Assembly (NCBI GenBank): GCA_012735505.1 | Contig: JAAYHE010000054.1 | Coordinates: forward strand, 1-56,823 | DNA length: 56,823 bases | Direction: 5' to 3' | Origin: Bacillota bacterium | Lineage (GTDB): Bacteria > Bacillota > UBA994 > UBA5500 | Part shown: positions 1 through 9,342 of the stretch, piece by piece | Numbering within the stretch: the stretch's first letter is position 1 | Layout of the letters: each line of letters begins with the position of its first letter | Made by a program: the position numbers and the translations under genes | The notes under the pieces: generated by a model | Told to the model about the DNA's origin: nothing | Seen by the model: the letters and a program-made list of their open reading frames with translations, nothing else | Database searches by the model: none

Positions 1-778
1 GCAGCAGACCACTGACACTATAGATCTTGGTTACCTCTAGGGCCTCAGCCCTGGTCATGCTGGGCAAAATGGTTGGCAGCTGGCGCGCGAGCAGGGTCTT
101 GCCCGAGCCGGGAGGACCGATCATGAGCATATTATGGCCGCCGGCGGCTGCTACTTCTAAGGCTCGTTTGGCTACTTTTTGCCCCCTGATGTCACTCAGA
201 TCTAGGTCGAAAGCGTTGGCAGGCTCAGATTGGCTCTGGCCTGGTGCTTTAGGTGGGGGTAAAGCAGTTTCGCCTCGCAGAAACTGGCATAGTTGAGACA
301 ATCCGGGTACAGCAAACACTTCAATATCCTCTACTAGCTGTGCCTCATGAAAGTTGGCCTCGGGGACAAATATGCGTTGAATACCCTGGCTCTTGGCTGC
401 CATAGCCATAGGCAATACGCCAGGAACGGGGCGTACAGTGCCGTCAAGGGATAGTTCCCCCACGAAACTACTGTTAGCAAGGGCTGCAGGCGGCAGCATT
501 TCATTAGCTACCAGCAAGCCTAAAGCTATCGGTAGATCGAAGCCAGAGCCTTCTTTGCGTAAATCAGCAGGAGCCAGGTTAACAGTAATTCGTCCGCTAG
601 GGAAATTTCCTTCCGTATTCTTAATGGCTGCGCGCACCCGTTCTTTCGCTTCACGTACAGCTGTATCAGGTAGACCTACTACCTCAAAAGCGGGAAGGCC
701 CGATGACAAATCTACTTCTACCTCGACGATAAAGGCGTCTACCCCTAGCACCGAGGCACTGAAGATCTTAGCCAGCAT
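1..778 (-). CDS. comM: ComM/YifB family Mg-chelatase-like AAA+ ATPase (5' part, runs off the window)
   Basis: The reverse strand is open from an ATG at 778 to the window edge (259 codons seen; the family is about 500 residues). The N-terminal ChlI-like domain begins MLAKIFSASVLGVDAF and contains GLPDTAVREAKERVRAA and a VNLAPADLRKEGSGFDLPIA block typical of YifB/ComM. A Walker A motif GPPGSGKT lies at about residues 221-228. A GGAGTG ribosome binding site precedes the ATG. ComM proteins are hexameric helicases that promote branch migration in natural transformation in some bacteria; the role in Firmicutes is less clear. The nearby dprA on the other strand is also a DNA-uptake gene. The C-terminal half is outside the window. 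Confidence 0.9.
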   Translation of the reverse strand, partial: MLAKIFSASVLGVDAFIVEVEVDLSSGLPAFEVVGLPDTAVREAKERVRAAIKNTEGNFPSGRITVNLAPADLRKEGSGFDLPIALGLLVANEMLPPAALANSSFVGELSLDGTVRPVPGVLPMAMAAKSQGIQRIFVPEANFHEAQLVEDIEVFAVPGLSQLCQFLRGETALPPPKAPGQSQSEPANAFDLDLSDIRGQKVAKRALEVAAAGGHNMLMIGPPGSGKTLLARQLPTILPSMTRAEALEVTKIYSVSGLL

Positions 779-845
779 AGAATTCACTCCATAACACTCT
801 TTACAGCCAATATTCGTTTCTAAATTGTCATTATCCTGCAAAGAC

Positions 846-2093
846 TTAGCGAGCCTGCAAACACTGGGTAGCTGCGCTCCGCCCTGCTAGGTAACCAGAC
901 GAAAAAGCGGCTTGCAGATTGAATCCGCCAGTATAGCCGTCTACATCAATTACTTCACCAGCAAGATAGAGACCGTCAACTAGCTTTGACTGCATAGTCT
1001 TAGGATCTATCTCCTTAGTACTGACGCCGCCGGCGGTAACGATTGCTTCACTAAGGGGGCGTGCCCCGACAATAGTAAGCCGCAGGTCGGTCAGGATTTG
1101 TATCAGCCTGTGACGTTCTGCCCGGGTGATCTGGTGGGCCGGCTTAGTTTCCTCTATGCCGGCTTCAGCGATGACGACGGGAATCAATTTCTTGGGCAGG
1201 AGTTTATGTAAGGCATTTTTGATTTCTTTGCGCTGATTTTGCCGCAAATCCCTTTGTAGGCGCAAATCCAGTTGTTCTAAAGTCAAAGCTGGTTTCAAGT
1301 TAATACTGGCTATAACCGCTTGCGTGTTTTTACTATGGGTTACGTAACGGCTAAGCGTAAGCACAATGGGGCCACTAATGCCGTAATGGGTGAAAAGCAT
1401 TTCGCCAAACTCGTTACCCAAGGACTTTTCACCTTGCAGTAGGGTTAGTTGCACATTTCTTAGAGCTAGGCCGGTCAATTCCCGAGGCCATTTTTCTGCT
1501 GTCTCTAAGGGCACTAAGGCAGGACGGGGTGGGACAATTGTATGCCCTGCCTCAGCTGCCAGCCGGTAGCCATCGCCGGTGGAGCCGGTTGCAGGATAGG
1601 AGGCTCCTCCTGTGCAGATAATTACAACGTCGCCAGGGAAGGTTTCTCCGTTGGCTACCACGCCTCTTACCCGGTTATTTTCCATCAGTAGTTTTTCTAC
1701 TCGCTGGCCTAACCGTATATCTACACGGTTTTGTTGCAGGTAACGCCTTAGCCCGTCAACTATATCAAAGGAGCTGTCTGAACAAGGGAAGACCCGATTG
1801 CCCCGTTCTACCTTTAAAGAAACCCCCTGCTCTTGGAAAAACTGCTGTAGGTCCTGGCTACTAAAAGCTGTCAAGGCGCTATAAAGAAAACGTCCGTTGC
1901 CAGGAATATTTTTGACGAGGCTGGGAACGTCAGTATCATTCGTTACGTTACAACGGCCCTTTCCAGTAATAACCAACTTTTTACCTAATCTATTATTTTT
2001 TTCCATGAGTGTTGCTTTGCACCCCAGCCGGGCTGCCTTGCCTGCAGCCATCATGCCGGCTGGTCCGGCACCAATGACGATAATCGTGGGCAT
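846..2093 (-). CDS. HI0933/YhiN-family FAD-dependent oxidoreductase
   Basis: A 415-residue flavoprotein. An N-terminal dinucleotide-binding motif, IIVIGAGPAGMMAAGKAARLG without its last residue, starts at residue 4, and is followed by the KLVITGKGRCNVTN block diagnostic of the HI0933 family. The C-terminal FAD-binding segment GLYLAGEVIDVDGYTGGFN is intact. Family members are predicted NAD(P)/FAD-dependent enzymes, often called aminoacetone oxidase, with no firm substrate. The ATG at 2093 is chosen; a TTG two codons upstream is possible and sits closer to the AAAGGA site. It lies 67 nt from comM in the same direction, so the two may be cotranscribed. Confidence 0.85.
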   Translation of the reverse strand: MPTIIVIGAGPAGMMAAGKAARLGCKATLMEKNNRLGKKLVITGKGRCNVTNDTDVPSLVKNIPGNGRFLYSALTAFSSQDLQQFFQEQGVSLKVERGNRVFPCSDSSFDIVDGLRRYLQQNRVDIRLGQRVEKLLMENNRVRGVVANGETFPGDVVIICTGGASYPATGSTGDGYRLAAEAGHTIVPPRPALVPLETAEKWPRELTGLALRNVQLTLLQGEKSLGNEFGEMLFTHYGISGPIVLTLSRYVTHSKNTQAVIASINLKPALTLEQLDLRLQRDLRQNQRKEIKNALHKLLPKKLIPVVIAEAGIEETKPAHQITRAERHRLIQILTDLRLTIVGARPLSEAIVTAGGVSTKEIDPKTMQSKLVDGLYLAGEVIDVDGYTGGFNLQAAFSSGYLAGRSAATQCLQAR

Positions 2094-2252
2094 AACCAAT
2101 CATTCCTTTTCGTTGCAAGTTTGTTCTTTATTTTACTATATAAGCTCCTTTGTCCCTAACACATTCGATGGCAGCGAAGGATTTGGGCCAGCCAAAGAGA
2201 ATAGTAGGCTAGTGACGATGCCTAAAAATAGACGGGAAAGGAAGGGTTGATA

Positions 2253-3071
2253 ATGGTAACGACCCAAGAATTGATGCAGATGGCTTTGGGCTTGGTAGAG
2301 ATGCAGGACATACCTGGAGATAGTGCTATCTATCACCCGGGTGAAAACATCCGCAAGGTGCTCTTTGGAATTGACATCAGTACGGCTGAGTTAGCTATGG
2401 CAAAACAGCTCGGATTTGATGCGGTGATCGCACATCATCCGCCTCAGACCTCCGCTATCCCGGCTTGGCAGGTGTATTTGCGGCATATCGATTTCTTGGT
2501 GCAAGCTGGTGTACCGCGCGAGGCGGCCGAGGCAGCAGTCAAGCCACGGGCTGAAGCTATGGCAGCCGCTTATCAGTCGGCCAACCACGAACATTATTCT
2601 TCCATCGCCCGTTTGTTGGATATGCCTTTTCTGAATATCCACTGTCCGCTAGATGAGCTAGGTCGCCGTATTATGCAGAAAACCGTAGACGATTGTTTAG
2701 CGGTAAACAGTCAAGCAACTTTGGGTGATGTGGTTGAAGCTCTAAACGCCTTACCCGAATTTGCAGAGGCGCATACCCAGATTCAGATAGCTATGGGTGA
2801 AGCAGAAGCACCCGCCGGGCGAGTGGTAGTAGCTCACGGTGCGCTTACCAACGGTGGATATGCTGTGGCTAATGCATACTTTACCCATGGGATCCCGACA
2901 GTACTTTATATTCATATTCCGTATTCTGACCTCCAGCGGCTACGGGCTGAAAAGAAAGGGCAATTAATAGTCACTGGCCATATCAGTAGTGATTTGGTAG
3001 GTATTAATCCCTTTGTGCAAAAGATGCGGGCAGCTGGGCTAGAGGTGACGACAATCAGCGGTATCCGTTAA
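2253..3071 (+). CDS. NIF3-family dinuclear metal-centre protein
   Basis: A 272-residue protein of the NIF3/DUF34 (YqfO) family. The metal ligand motif AHHPPQTS (about residues 54-61) and the C-terminal TGHISSDLVGINPF block with its His ligand are both visible. Homologues form toroidal hexamers with two metal ions per subunit; their reaction is uncertain (GTP cyclohydrolase-like or metal-insertion roles have been proposed). ATG at 2253 is preferred over TTG at 2247 because the GGAAAGGAAGGG site ends just before 2247. The gene is divergent from the flavoprotein gene across a gap of about 160 nt in which I see no convincing promoter. Confidence 0.85.
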   Translation: MVTTQELMQMALGLVEMQDIPGDSAIYHPGENIRKVLFGIDISTAELAMAKQLGFDAVIAHHPPQTSAIPAWQVYLRHIDFLVQAGVPREAAEAAVKPRAEAMAAAYQSANHEHYSSIARLLDMPFLNIHCPLDELGRRIMQKTVDDCLAVNSQATLGDVVEALNALPEFAEAHTQIQIAMGEAEAPAGRVVVAHGALTNGGYAVANAYFTHGIPTVLYIHIPYSDLQRLRAEKKGQLIVTGHISSDLVGINPFVQKMRAAGLEVTTISGIR

Positions 3072-3096
3072 AGGGGGGGGCAGCGCCCCTCCCCTT
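3071..3096 (+). terminator. GC-rich hairpin after the NIF3 gene
   Basis: A stem of about 10 bp starts at the NIF3-gene stop codon (AAGGGG against CCCCTT, continuing through GGG/CCC, loop about six bases). No T-run follows, so termination would be weak or need a factor. Confidence 0.4.
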
Positions 3097-3169
3097 GCTA
3101 CCTGATGCTTGGAAGTAGCCTAAATAGCAGCTGTATAGGGACAGGAATAATACCATTTGGCAGAATATG

Positions 3170-3199
3170 TTGCTAGAAAGCAGCTGGCTCTGTTATAAT
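3170..3199 (+). promoter_or_regulatory. Sigma-A type promoter for dprA
   Basis: A perfect -10 TATAAT at 3194-3199 is preceded by TG (extended -10, TGTTATAAT) and by a -35 TTGCTA at 3170-3175 with an 18-nt spacer. The predicted transcription start is near 3205-3207, which is downstream of the only in-frame standard start codon of dprA (GTG 3202). Confidence 0.75.
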
Positions 3200-3201
3200 G
3201 A

Positions 3202-4335
3202 GTGCCAAACCGAACAAATGTAGGGAGGTGGGGATGTGGGGTAAGTGAAACCGCCTATTGGCTAGCTATTTCTCGTTGGCCAGGTATCGGTTCTCGGCGT
3301 GCCCTACGTTTGCAGCAGGTTTTGGGCTGTGGAAAGGCAGTGTGGGAAGCCGACGAAGAAACTTTAGGCGAGATACTAGGCTTGCGCTCTGCCTCCATCG
3401 CTAAAATGATAGCAGAGCGACAAAACCAAGATCCTGCGGCCATGTTAGAACGGGTGACGCGAGCCGGTGCCTGGGTTGCTGCATTTACTGATGAACACTA
3501 TCCGGCAGAGCTGAGGCAACTGTTCGATCCACCAATAGTTATTCTGGGCTGGGGCCAGCCCTTAATCGAGCATAACCGCCATTTAGCAGTAGTTGGTGCT
3601 CGTCGCATGACCAGTTATGGTCGCCGCATTACGCATGAGTTACTAGCTGGTTTAGCCGACCAAGATGTTGTCATCATCAGTGGTTTGGCTCTAGGCATCG
3701 ATGGCGAAGCGCACCGGGCGGCCTTGCAAAATGGGCTTACCACCTGGGCTGTTCTTGGGAGTGGTTTTGGTCACATATATCCTAGGCAGCATCGTCAGTT
3801 GGCTCTTGACATTATCGAACAAGGTGGAACCCTGCTCAGCGAATATTGGCCCGACGTGAAACCCGAGCCCCACCATTTCCCTGCGCGTAATCGCATCATA
3901 GCTGCTCTTGCCCAGGCGGTGCTGGTGGTAGAAGCAGACGAAAATAGCGGCTCCCTAATAACTGTAGACCATGCCCTAGATTTGGGCCGGGATGTTTGGG
4001 CAGTGCCGGGTAATGCAACCAGTAGATTTAGTCGAGGCACGAATAAGCTACTACGGCAGGGGGCTAGTCTAATAGCGAGTAGTCAGGATATCCTAACAGA
4101 ATGGGGCTGGGTAACTACGGCCAGCCAGAATGAAGTTGTGGAGCCTCCATTGCGCGGATGTGCCAAAGTAGTATACGCTGTTCTAACAGATCAGAGCCGC
4201 AGCGTGGAGGACATTGTTCTTGATTCGGGCTTAACGACAGCCGAGGTGTTGGCTGCCCTGGTAGAGTTGGAGTTGGGCGGCTGGGTAGAGGCTGCCGGCG
4301 CTCAGAGTTATCGGCGCACACCTGCTAAGACCTAA
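3202..4335 (+). CDS. dprA: DNA-processing protein DprA (5' end unclear)
   Basis: The protein has an N-terminal helix-hairpin-helix region (PGIGSRRALRLQQVLG), then the Rossmann-like DprA/Smf core with GARRMTSYGRR, SGLALGIDGEAHRAAL, FPARNRIIAAL and the SGSLITVDHALDLGRDVWA block, and a C-terminal winged helix (residues about 310-370). DprA loads RecA on incoming single-stranded DNA in transformation. The start is a problem: the extended open frame begins at GTG 3202, but the promoter and the AGGGAGGTG site at 3222-3230 point to ATG 3234, which is out of frame. Removing one G from the GGGG run at 3238-3241 would join this ATG to the dprA frame. The reported start is therefore only the limit of the open frame. 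Confidence 0.85.
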   Translation: MPNRTNVGRWGCGVSETAYWLAISRWPGIGSRRALRLQQVLGCGKAVWEADEETLGEILGLRSASIAKMIAERQNQDPAAMLERVTRAGAWVAAFTDEHYPAELRQLFDPPIVILGWGQPLIEHNRHLAVVGARRMTSYGRRITHELLAGLADQDVVIISGLALGIDGEAHRAALQNGLTTWAVLGSGFGHIYPRQHRQLALDIIEQGGTLLSEYWPDVKPEPHHFPARNRIIAALAQAVLVVEADENSGSLITVDHALDLGRDVWAVPGNATSRFSRGTNKLLRQGASLIASSQDILTEWGWVTTASQNEVVEPPLRGCAKVVYAVLTDQSRSVEDIVLDSGLTTAEVLAALVELELGGWVEAAGAQSYRRTPAKT

Positions 4336-4441
4336 TCTAGAATAGGGCGGCGATAGTCTCTTTTAGTGCATTTACAGGCTTAGATTAGAATAACTGTTAG
4401 ACTAAGTAGGAGCCCGAATCTTGCTACATGGAGGGAGTTTT

Positions 4442-6532
4442 ATGGCAAAAAGAAACCTAGTAATAGTAGAATCACCGGCTAAAGCAAAGACCTTAGGCAA
4501 GTATTTGGGGCGGCGCTATACAGTAAAAGCGTCGGTCGGCCATGTGCGCGATTTGCCGAAGAGCCAATTTGCAGTTGATGTAGAAAATGGCTTTAAGCCC
4601 AAATACATCACTATTCGTGGCAAGGGACCGATTGTAAAAGAATTAAAAGCTGCAGCTAAGAAAGTCGATAAAGTGTTTTTGGCTACAGACCCGGATCGCG
4701 AAGGTGAAGCCATTTCTTGGCATTTAGCGCAGGTGTTAGATATCGATGTTGCCTCTCCCTGTCGGGTAACCTTCAACGAGATCACCAAGAACGCTGTAAT
4801 CGAAGCCTTTAAGAATCCTCGTCCTATCGACACTAATTTAGTAGATGCTCAGCAGGCTCGCCGCATCCTGGATAGAATAGTAGGGTATCGCTTGAGCCCC
4901 CTTTTATGGAAAAAAGTAAAAAAAGGTCTCAGCGCCGGCCGGGTGCAGTCGGTAACAGTGCGCCTCATCTGTGACCGGGAAGCTGAGATTCAAAACTTTC
5001 GCCCAGAAGAATACTGGACTATTACTGCCGAGTTCGAGACGGAAGAAAAGGAGAAGTTTCAGGCTGAGTTTTATGGACGAGAGGGAGAAAAGATTTCCTT
5101 ATCTAACCAGGCTGAAACGGAGCAAGTATTGGCTGCTGTGCGTGATCAGCCCTTTACGGTTAGCTCTGTTCGCCGGAGCGAGCGGCGGCGTAACCCGGCC
5201 GCACCCTTTACAACTAGCACGCTCCAGCAAGAAGCTTCTCGCCGTTTGGGCTTCACAGCTAAGAAGACGATGCGCATAGCTCAAACTCTGTATGAAGGTG
5301 TGAGTTTAGGCGAAGAAGGTTCTGTCGGGTTAATTACTTATATGCGTACCGATTCCACTAGGATTTCTCCTCAGGCTCAGGTTGAGGCTAAGGAATATAT
5401 CTTGGAGAAATACGGCGAGCCTTACGTGGCCACGCGCCAATTTGCTGGCAAAAAGGGGGCGCAAGATGCCCATGAAGCTATCCGCCCGACCTCTTCAGCT
5501 CGCACACCAGAGCTTGTAAAGCAATATCTAAAGAGAGACGAACTGCGTCTTTACCGCTTAATTTGGGAGAGATTCATCGCCAGCCAGATGGCTGCAGCCG
5601 TTTATGACACGGTGGCGGCGGAGGTTGGAGTCAACGGTTACATTTTCCGGGCACGTGGGTCACAAGTTAAGTTTCCAGGCTTCTTGCTTGTCTATAAAGA
5701 CAACCAGTCGGAGTCTTCCAGCAAAGAAACTAGTGGGCTTCTCCCCGAGTTGCAGGTAGGGCAAAGCTTGCGCCTTTTGCGTTTGCTGGATAAACAACAC
5801 TTTACCGAGCCCCCCGCCCGTTATAACGAGGCAATGTTGGTTAAGACTCTGGAGGAGCTCGGCATTGGCAGGCCCAGCACATATGCCACTATCATTGATA
5901 CCATCCAGTCGCGTGGTTACGTTGTCCGGGAGCAAAAGCGCTTTTATCCTACGGAATTGGGGCAAATTGTCACCGATCTTTTGAAAGAGTTCTTTCCGGG
6001 TATCGTTAATATTGAGTTTACCGCTTCGCTAGAAGCCGAGTTAGACGAGATCGAAGAAGGGACTGCTGACTGGGTTGAGGTGCTCAGCCAGTTTTATGGG
6101 CCTTTTGAGCAAGAGCTAAAACACGCGGAAGCCAAAATGCAGGCCGTAGATATAGCACCCATCGTTTCTGACGTTATCTGTGAAAATTGCGGGCGAAATA
6201 TGGTGCAAAAAACTGGCCGCTATGGTCAGTTCTTAGCTTGCCCTGGTTTTCCCGAGTGCCGCAACACTAAGCCTCTGATAAAAGATACAGGTGCCAAATG
6301 CCCCGAATGTCAGAACCAAATTGTGGAACGCCGTAGCAAGAAGGGTCGTTTGTTTTATGGCTGTCTCAGCTATCCCGACTGCAATTTCGTAATCTGGAAT
6401 AGACCGGTAGCCGGAAAGACCTGCCCTCGCTGCGGAGGCCTATTAGTGCACAAACAAGCGGGCGGTCAAAATTTACATGTTTGCATCAATCAAGACTGTA
6501 AGTTTGAGGAGCAGGTGGAACAAGATGACTAG
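4442..6532 (+). CDS. topA: DNA topoisomerase I (type IA)
   Basis: A 696-residue topoisomerase that relaxes negative supercoils. The N-terminal Toprim domain shows [15 protein letters not shown] (catalytic Glu) and the metal-binding [13 protein letters not shown]. The active-site Tyr is in [12 protein letters not shown] at residue 300. [15 protein letters not shown] is typical of the family. The C-terminal part has three zinc-ribbon repeats with paired Cys ([21 protein letters not shown]). ATG 4442 is chosen because GGAGGGAG lies at 4430-4437. The 3' end overlaps trmFO by eight bases, so the two genes are translationally coupled. Confidence 0.97.
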   Translation: MAKRNLVIVESPAKAKTLGKYLGRRYTVKASVGHVRDLPKSQFAVDVENGFKPKYITIRGKGPIVKELKAAAKKVDKVFLATDPDREGEAISWHLAQVLDIDVASPCRVTFNEITKNAVIEAFKNPRPIDTNLVDAQQARRILDRIVGYRLSPLLWKKVKKGLSAGRVQSVTVRLICDREAEIQNFRPEEYWTITAEFETEEKEKFQAEFYGREGEKISLSNQAETEQVLAAVRDQPFTVSSVRRSERRRNPAAPFTTSTLQQEASRRLGFTAKKTMRIAQTLYEGVSLGEEGSVGLITYMRTDSTRISPQAQVEAKEYILEKYGEPYVATRQFAGKKGAQDAHEAIRPTSSARTPELVKQYLKRDELRLYRLIWERFIASQMAAAVYDTVAAEVGVNGYIFRARGSQVKFPGFLLVYKDNQSESSSKETSGLLPELQVGQSLRLLRLLDKQHFTEPPARYNEAMLVKTLEELGIGRPSTYATIIDTIQSRGYVVREQKRFYPTELGQIVTDLLKEFFPGIVNIEFTASLEAELDEIEEGTADWVEVLSQFYGPFEQELKHAEAKMQAVDIAPIVSDVICENCGRNMVQKTGRYGQFLACPGFPECRNTKPLIKDTGAKCPECQNQIVERRSKKGRLFYGCLSYPDCNFVIWNRPVAGKTCPRCGGLLVHKQAGGQNLHVCINQDCKFEEQVEQDD

Positions 6533-7847
6533 AAAAGCCAACGGGCTGACAGTAGTTGGAGCCGGTTTAGCTGGTAGCGAAGCAGCGTGGCAGGCTGCTC
6601 AACGAGGTGTGCCTGTCACTCTGATAGAGATGCGCCCCCAGAAGTTGACTCCTGCCCATCACACTGGGTTCGCAGCAGAACTAGTGTGTTCAAATTCTTT
6701 GAGATCGGCTAGCCTAGACAACGCGGTCGGCTTGCTTAAGGAAGAGATGCGCCAGCAAGGGTCTCTGATTATGGAGGCAGCGCTGGCTAACCAGGTACCG
6801 GCAGGGGGTGCTTTAGCCGTCGATCGCGACGCCTTTGCGCGGCATGTCACCCAGCGTCTGCGCGAGCATCCGCTGATTGATATGGTACAGCAAGAGGTTC
6901 AGCAACTGCCCGAGGAGCGTCCTGTGGTGATAGCCACCGGGCCACTTACATCCTCGGCTTTAGCCGATTCGTTACAAGGATTGCTGGGAAGTAGCTATTT
7001 ACATTTTTACGATGCAGCAGCTCCTATCGTCACAGCTGAAAGCATTGATTGGGACAGAGTGTATTTGGCTTCGCGCTACGGCAAAGGCGAGGCAGATTAC
7101 GTCAATTGCCCCCTGCAGGAAGATGAATATGCTGTTTTCTACCAAGCGTTAATAACTGCGGAGACGCAGCCCTTGCGTGAATTTGAAAAAGAGATTTATT
7201 TCGAGGGATGCGTGCCGATAGAGGCTTTGGCCAAAAGGGGGTATGAAACCTTGCTGTACGGCCCCCTCAAGCCCATCGGCTTGCCCGACCCTCGCACGGG
7301 GCAATTACCTTACGCAGTAGTCCAGTTGCGACGTGACAACCGCGCTGGGACCCTTTATAATATGGTAGGGTTTCAAACTAATTTAAAATGGCCTGAGCAA
7401 CGACGGGTCTGGCGCTTGATTCCTGGTCTAGAGCGTGCAGAATTTGCTCGTTATGGAGTAATGCATCGCAACACCTTTATCAATTCACCTGAATTGTTGC
7501 TGCCCACCCTGCAGTGGCGGCAAGATCTAGGAGTCTTTTTTGCTGGACAATTAACTGGGGTAGAAGGCTACGTAGAGTCAGCCGCTTCTGGTTTAGTGGC
7601 AGGCATAAATGGCGCACGCATTGTTCAAGGTCAGGAGCCCCTAGTTTTTCCGCAGACTACAGCGCATGGTGCTTTGTTAAACTATATTACTTCGGAACCG
7701 AAGAAGAATTTTCAGCCGATGAACATCGCTTTTGGCCTCTTTCCAGCATTAGATAAACCTCCTCGTGGTAAGCGTGCTAGAGCTGCTGCCTATGCCCAGC
7801 GCGCACTGCAAGAATTAAGATATTTTTTGGAAGGTTCCCGCATTTAG
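6525..7847 (+). CDS. trmFO: Methylenetetrahydrofolate-tRNA-(uracil54-C5)-methyltransferase
   Basis: A 440-residue flavoprotein that makes ribothymidine at position 54 of tRNAs using methylene-THF and FADH2. The N-terminal FAD motif is [19 protein letters not shown]. Other family blocks are [10 protein letters not shown] (with the Cys used in catalysis) and the C-terminal [17 protein letters not shown]. The length fits the family (about 435-445). ATG 6525 is within the topA stop (ATGACTAG overlap) and follows GGAGCAGGTGG. The topA-trmFO-xerC-hslVU-codY order is the one known in Bacillus. Confidence 0.96.
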   Translation: MTRKANGLTVVGAGLAGSEAAWQAAQRGVPVTLIEMRPQKLTPAHHTGFAAELVCSNSLRSASLDNAVGLLKEEMRQQGSLIMEAALANQVPAGGALAVDRDAFARHVTQRLREHPLIDMVQQEVQQLPEERPVVIATGPLTSSALADSLQGLLGSSYLHFYDAAAPIVTAESIDWDRVYLASRYGKGEADYVNCPLQEDEYAVFYQALITAETQPLREFEKEIYFEGCVPIEALAKRGYETLLYGPLKPIGLPDPRTGQLPYAVVQLRRDNRAGTLYNMVGFQTNLKWPEQRRVWRLIPGLERAEFARYGVMHRNTFINSPELLLPTLQWRQDLGVFFAGQLTGVEGYVESAASGLVAGINGARIVQGQEPLVFPQTTAHGALLNYITSEPKKNFQPMNIAFGLFPALDKPPRGKRARAAAYAQRALQELRYFLEGSRI

Positions 7848-7849
7848 TC

Positions 7850-7878
7850 TTGCCGTGACGTGATAACTGTGTTACTAT
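7850..7878 (+). promoter_or_regulatory. Putative sigma-A promoter for xerC-hslVU-codY
   Basis: TTGCCG at 7850-7855 and TACTAT at 7873-7878 are separated by 17 nt, just after the trmFO stop. A transcript starting near 7885 would give a very short leader to GTG 7897. This is a pattern match only. Confidence 0.45.
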
Positions 7879-7896
7879 TTGAGCGGAGTTGATTTT

Positions 7897-8784
7897 GTGC
7901 ATGAACTATTAGACCGCTTTCTCAGGTATCAACGCGTGGAGAAAAACGCGTCAGTTCACACTATCAACAACTACCAAAGTGACATACTACAATTCATTGC
8001 GTTTTCATCAGATCATGTACAGTCGCCCACCGATATCGGGCGAGCGGAATTGCGCCGCTACCTAGTTTATTTGCAAAAGGAGGGCTATGCTAGATCGAGC
8101 ATAGCCCGTAAGCTTTCAGCACTACGTTCTTTTTTTCGCTTTCTAGTGCGCGATGAAGTCTGTCCAAGCAATCCGTTGGACTTGCTCAGCACACCCAAGC
8201 AAGGGCGCCAATTACCGCTATTCTTACAGGTGTCAGAATGTCTCAGTTTGCTGGAGGCACCTGATGATAGCGTCTTAGGCAAGAGAGATAAGGCCTTGCT
8301 CGAAATGCTATATGCTACGGGGATTCGAGTTAGCGAACTAGTCGGTTTATCTTTGCACGATGTTGATTATCGGCAGGGGTATGCGCGCGTTCTAGGCAAG
8401 GGAGGAAAAGAACGTATCGTTCCCGTGGGAGAACCTGCTTGTCAGGCGCTGGAATGCTACATAAAAGATGCGAGACCCTTGTTGGTTAACGCCAAGAAAC
8501 CTAATGAAAAGGCCCTTTTCTTGAATAAGGCGGGCGGACGCCTCTCTGATCGGAGCGTTCGACGCCTCATGGACAAGTATGTGCAAAAAGTTGCGCTAGA
8601 ACGGGATGTTAGCCCACACACTTTGCGTCATTCTTTCGCTACCCATATGCTAGATAATGGTGCAGACTTGCGTAGTGTACAGGAGTTGTTAGGGCATGCC
8701 AGTGTTTCCACTACGCAACTCTATACCCATGTAACACGGGAACGATTAAAAGCTGTGTATAGACAAGCCCATCCTAGGGCATAG
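7897..8784 (+). CDS. xerC: Tyrosine recombinase XerC (CodV)
   Basis: A 295-residue site-specific recombinase that resolves chromosome dimers at dif. It has an N-terminal SAM-like core-binding domain ([19 protein letters not shown] onward) and a catalytic domain with [12 protein letters not shown] (Arg), [12 protein letters not shown] (Lys), [14 protein letters not shown] (His and Arg), [16 protein letters not shown] (His and nucleophilic Tyr). GTG 7897 is chosen since GCGGAG lies nine bases upstream and homologues begin at this point; TTG 7879 is an alternative. The position before hslV and codY matches codV of Bacillus. Confidence 0.93.
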   Translation: MHELLDRFLRYQRVEKNASVHTINNYQSDILQFIAFSSDHVQSPTDIGRAELRRYLVYLQKEGYARSSIARKLSALRSFFRFLVRDEVCPSNPLDLLSTPKQGRQLPLFLQVSECLSLLEAPDDSVLGKRDKALLEMLYATGIRVSELVGLSLHDVDYRQGYARVLGKGGKERIVPVGEPACQALECYIKDARPLLVNAKKPNEKALFLNKAGGRLSDRSVRRLMDKYVQKVALERDVSPHTLRHSFATHMLDNGADLRSVQELLGHASVSTTQLYTHVTRERLKAVYRQAHPRA

Positions 8785-8798
8785 GGGGGGTGTCAGTC

Positions 8799-9338
8799 AT
8801 GTTTTCTGCCACTACCATCGTGGCTGTGAAGCGCAATGGACGAGTTGCCATGGCGGGAGATGGTCAAGTTACTCTTGGAAACAGCACGATCATGAAAACA
8901 CGGGCGCGCAAGGTGCGCCGCCTCTACCATGGACAAGTGTTAGCCGGCTTTGCTGGTTCTGTAGCTGACGCTTTTGCCCTATTTGAGAAGTTTGAACGGC
9001 GTCTGGAGCAACATCGGGGCAACTTGGCCCGGGCAGTCGTCGAGTTAGCTAAGGAGTGGCGTTCTGACCGAGTGCTTCGGCGCTTAGAGGCCCAATTGTT
9101 GGTTGCTAATCACGAGCAGATCTTTCTAGTATCAGGCTCGGGAGAAGTGATTGAACCCGACGATGGTTTAGCAGCTATCGGTTCGGGGGGTAGTTTGGCG
9201 TTAGCCGCAGCCAAAGCTATGGTTGCTTTTTCAGACCTATCTGCCGGCGAGATTGCTGAGCAAGCCTTACACATAGCCGCCGATCTGTGTGTTTTCACTA
9301 ATCATGAGATTACGGTGGAGGAATTGGAGGCGAATTAA
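8799..9338 (+). CDS. hslV: ATP-dependent protease peptidase subunit HslV (ClpQ)
   Basis: A 179-residue proteasome-like peptidase that assembles as two hexameric rings and works with HslU. The active-site Thr is in [11 protein letters not shown] near the N terminus, followed by AGDGQVTLG, both hallmarks of the family. ATG 8799 is preferred because the AGGGGGGG site at 8783-8790 would overlap a GTG start at 8790; four residues would be removed to expose Thr. hslU begins four bases after the stop. Confidence 0.96.
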   Translation: MFSATTIVAVKRNGRVAMAGDGQVTLGNSTIMKTRARKVRRLYHGQVLAGFAGSVADAFALFEKFERRLEQHRGNLARAVVELAKEWRSDRVLRRLEAQLLVANHEQIFLVSGSGEVIEPDDGLAAIGSGGSLALAAAKAMVAFSDLSAGEIAEQALHIAADLCVFTNHEITVEELEAN

Positions 9339-9342
9339 AGAG

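Noticed and set aside
27-794. Plus-strand open frames over comM (27-296 and 393-794)
   Set aside because: The products are low-complexity with no family match and lie opposite the clear comM frame.
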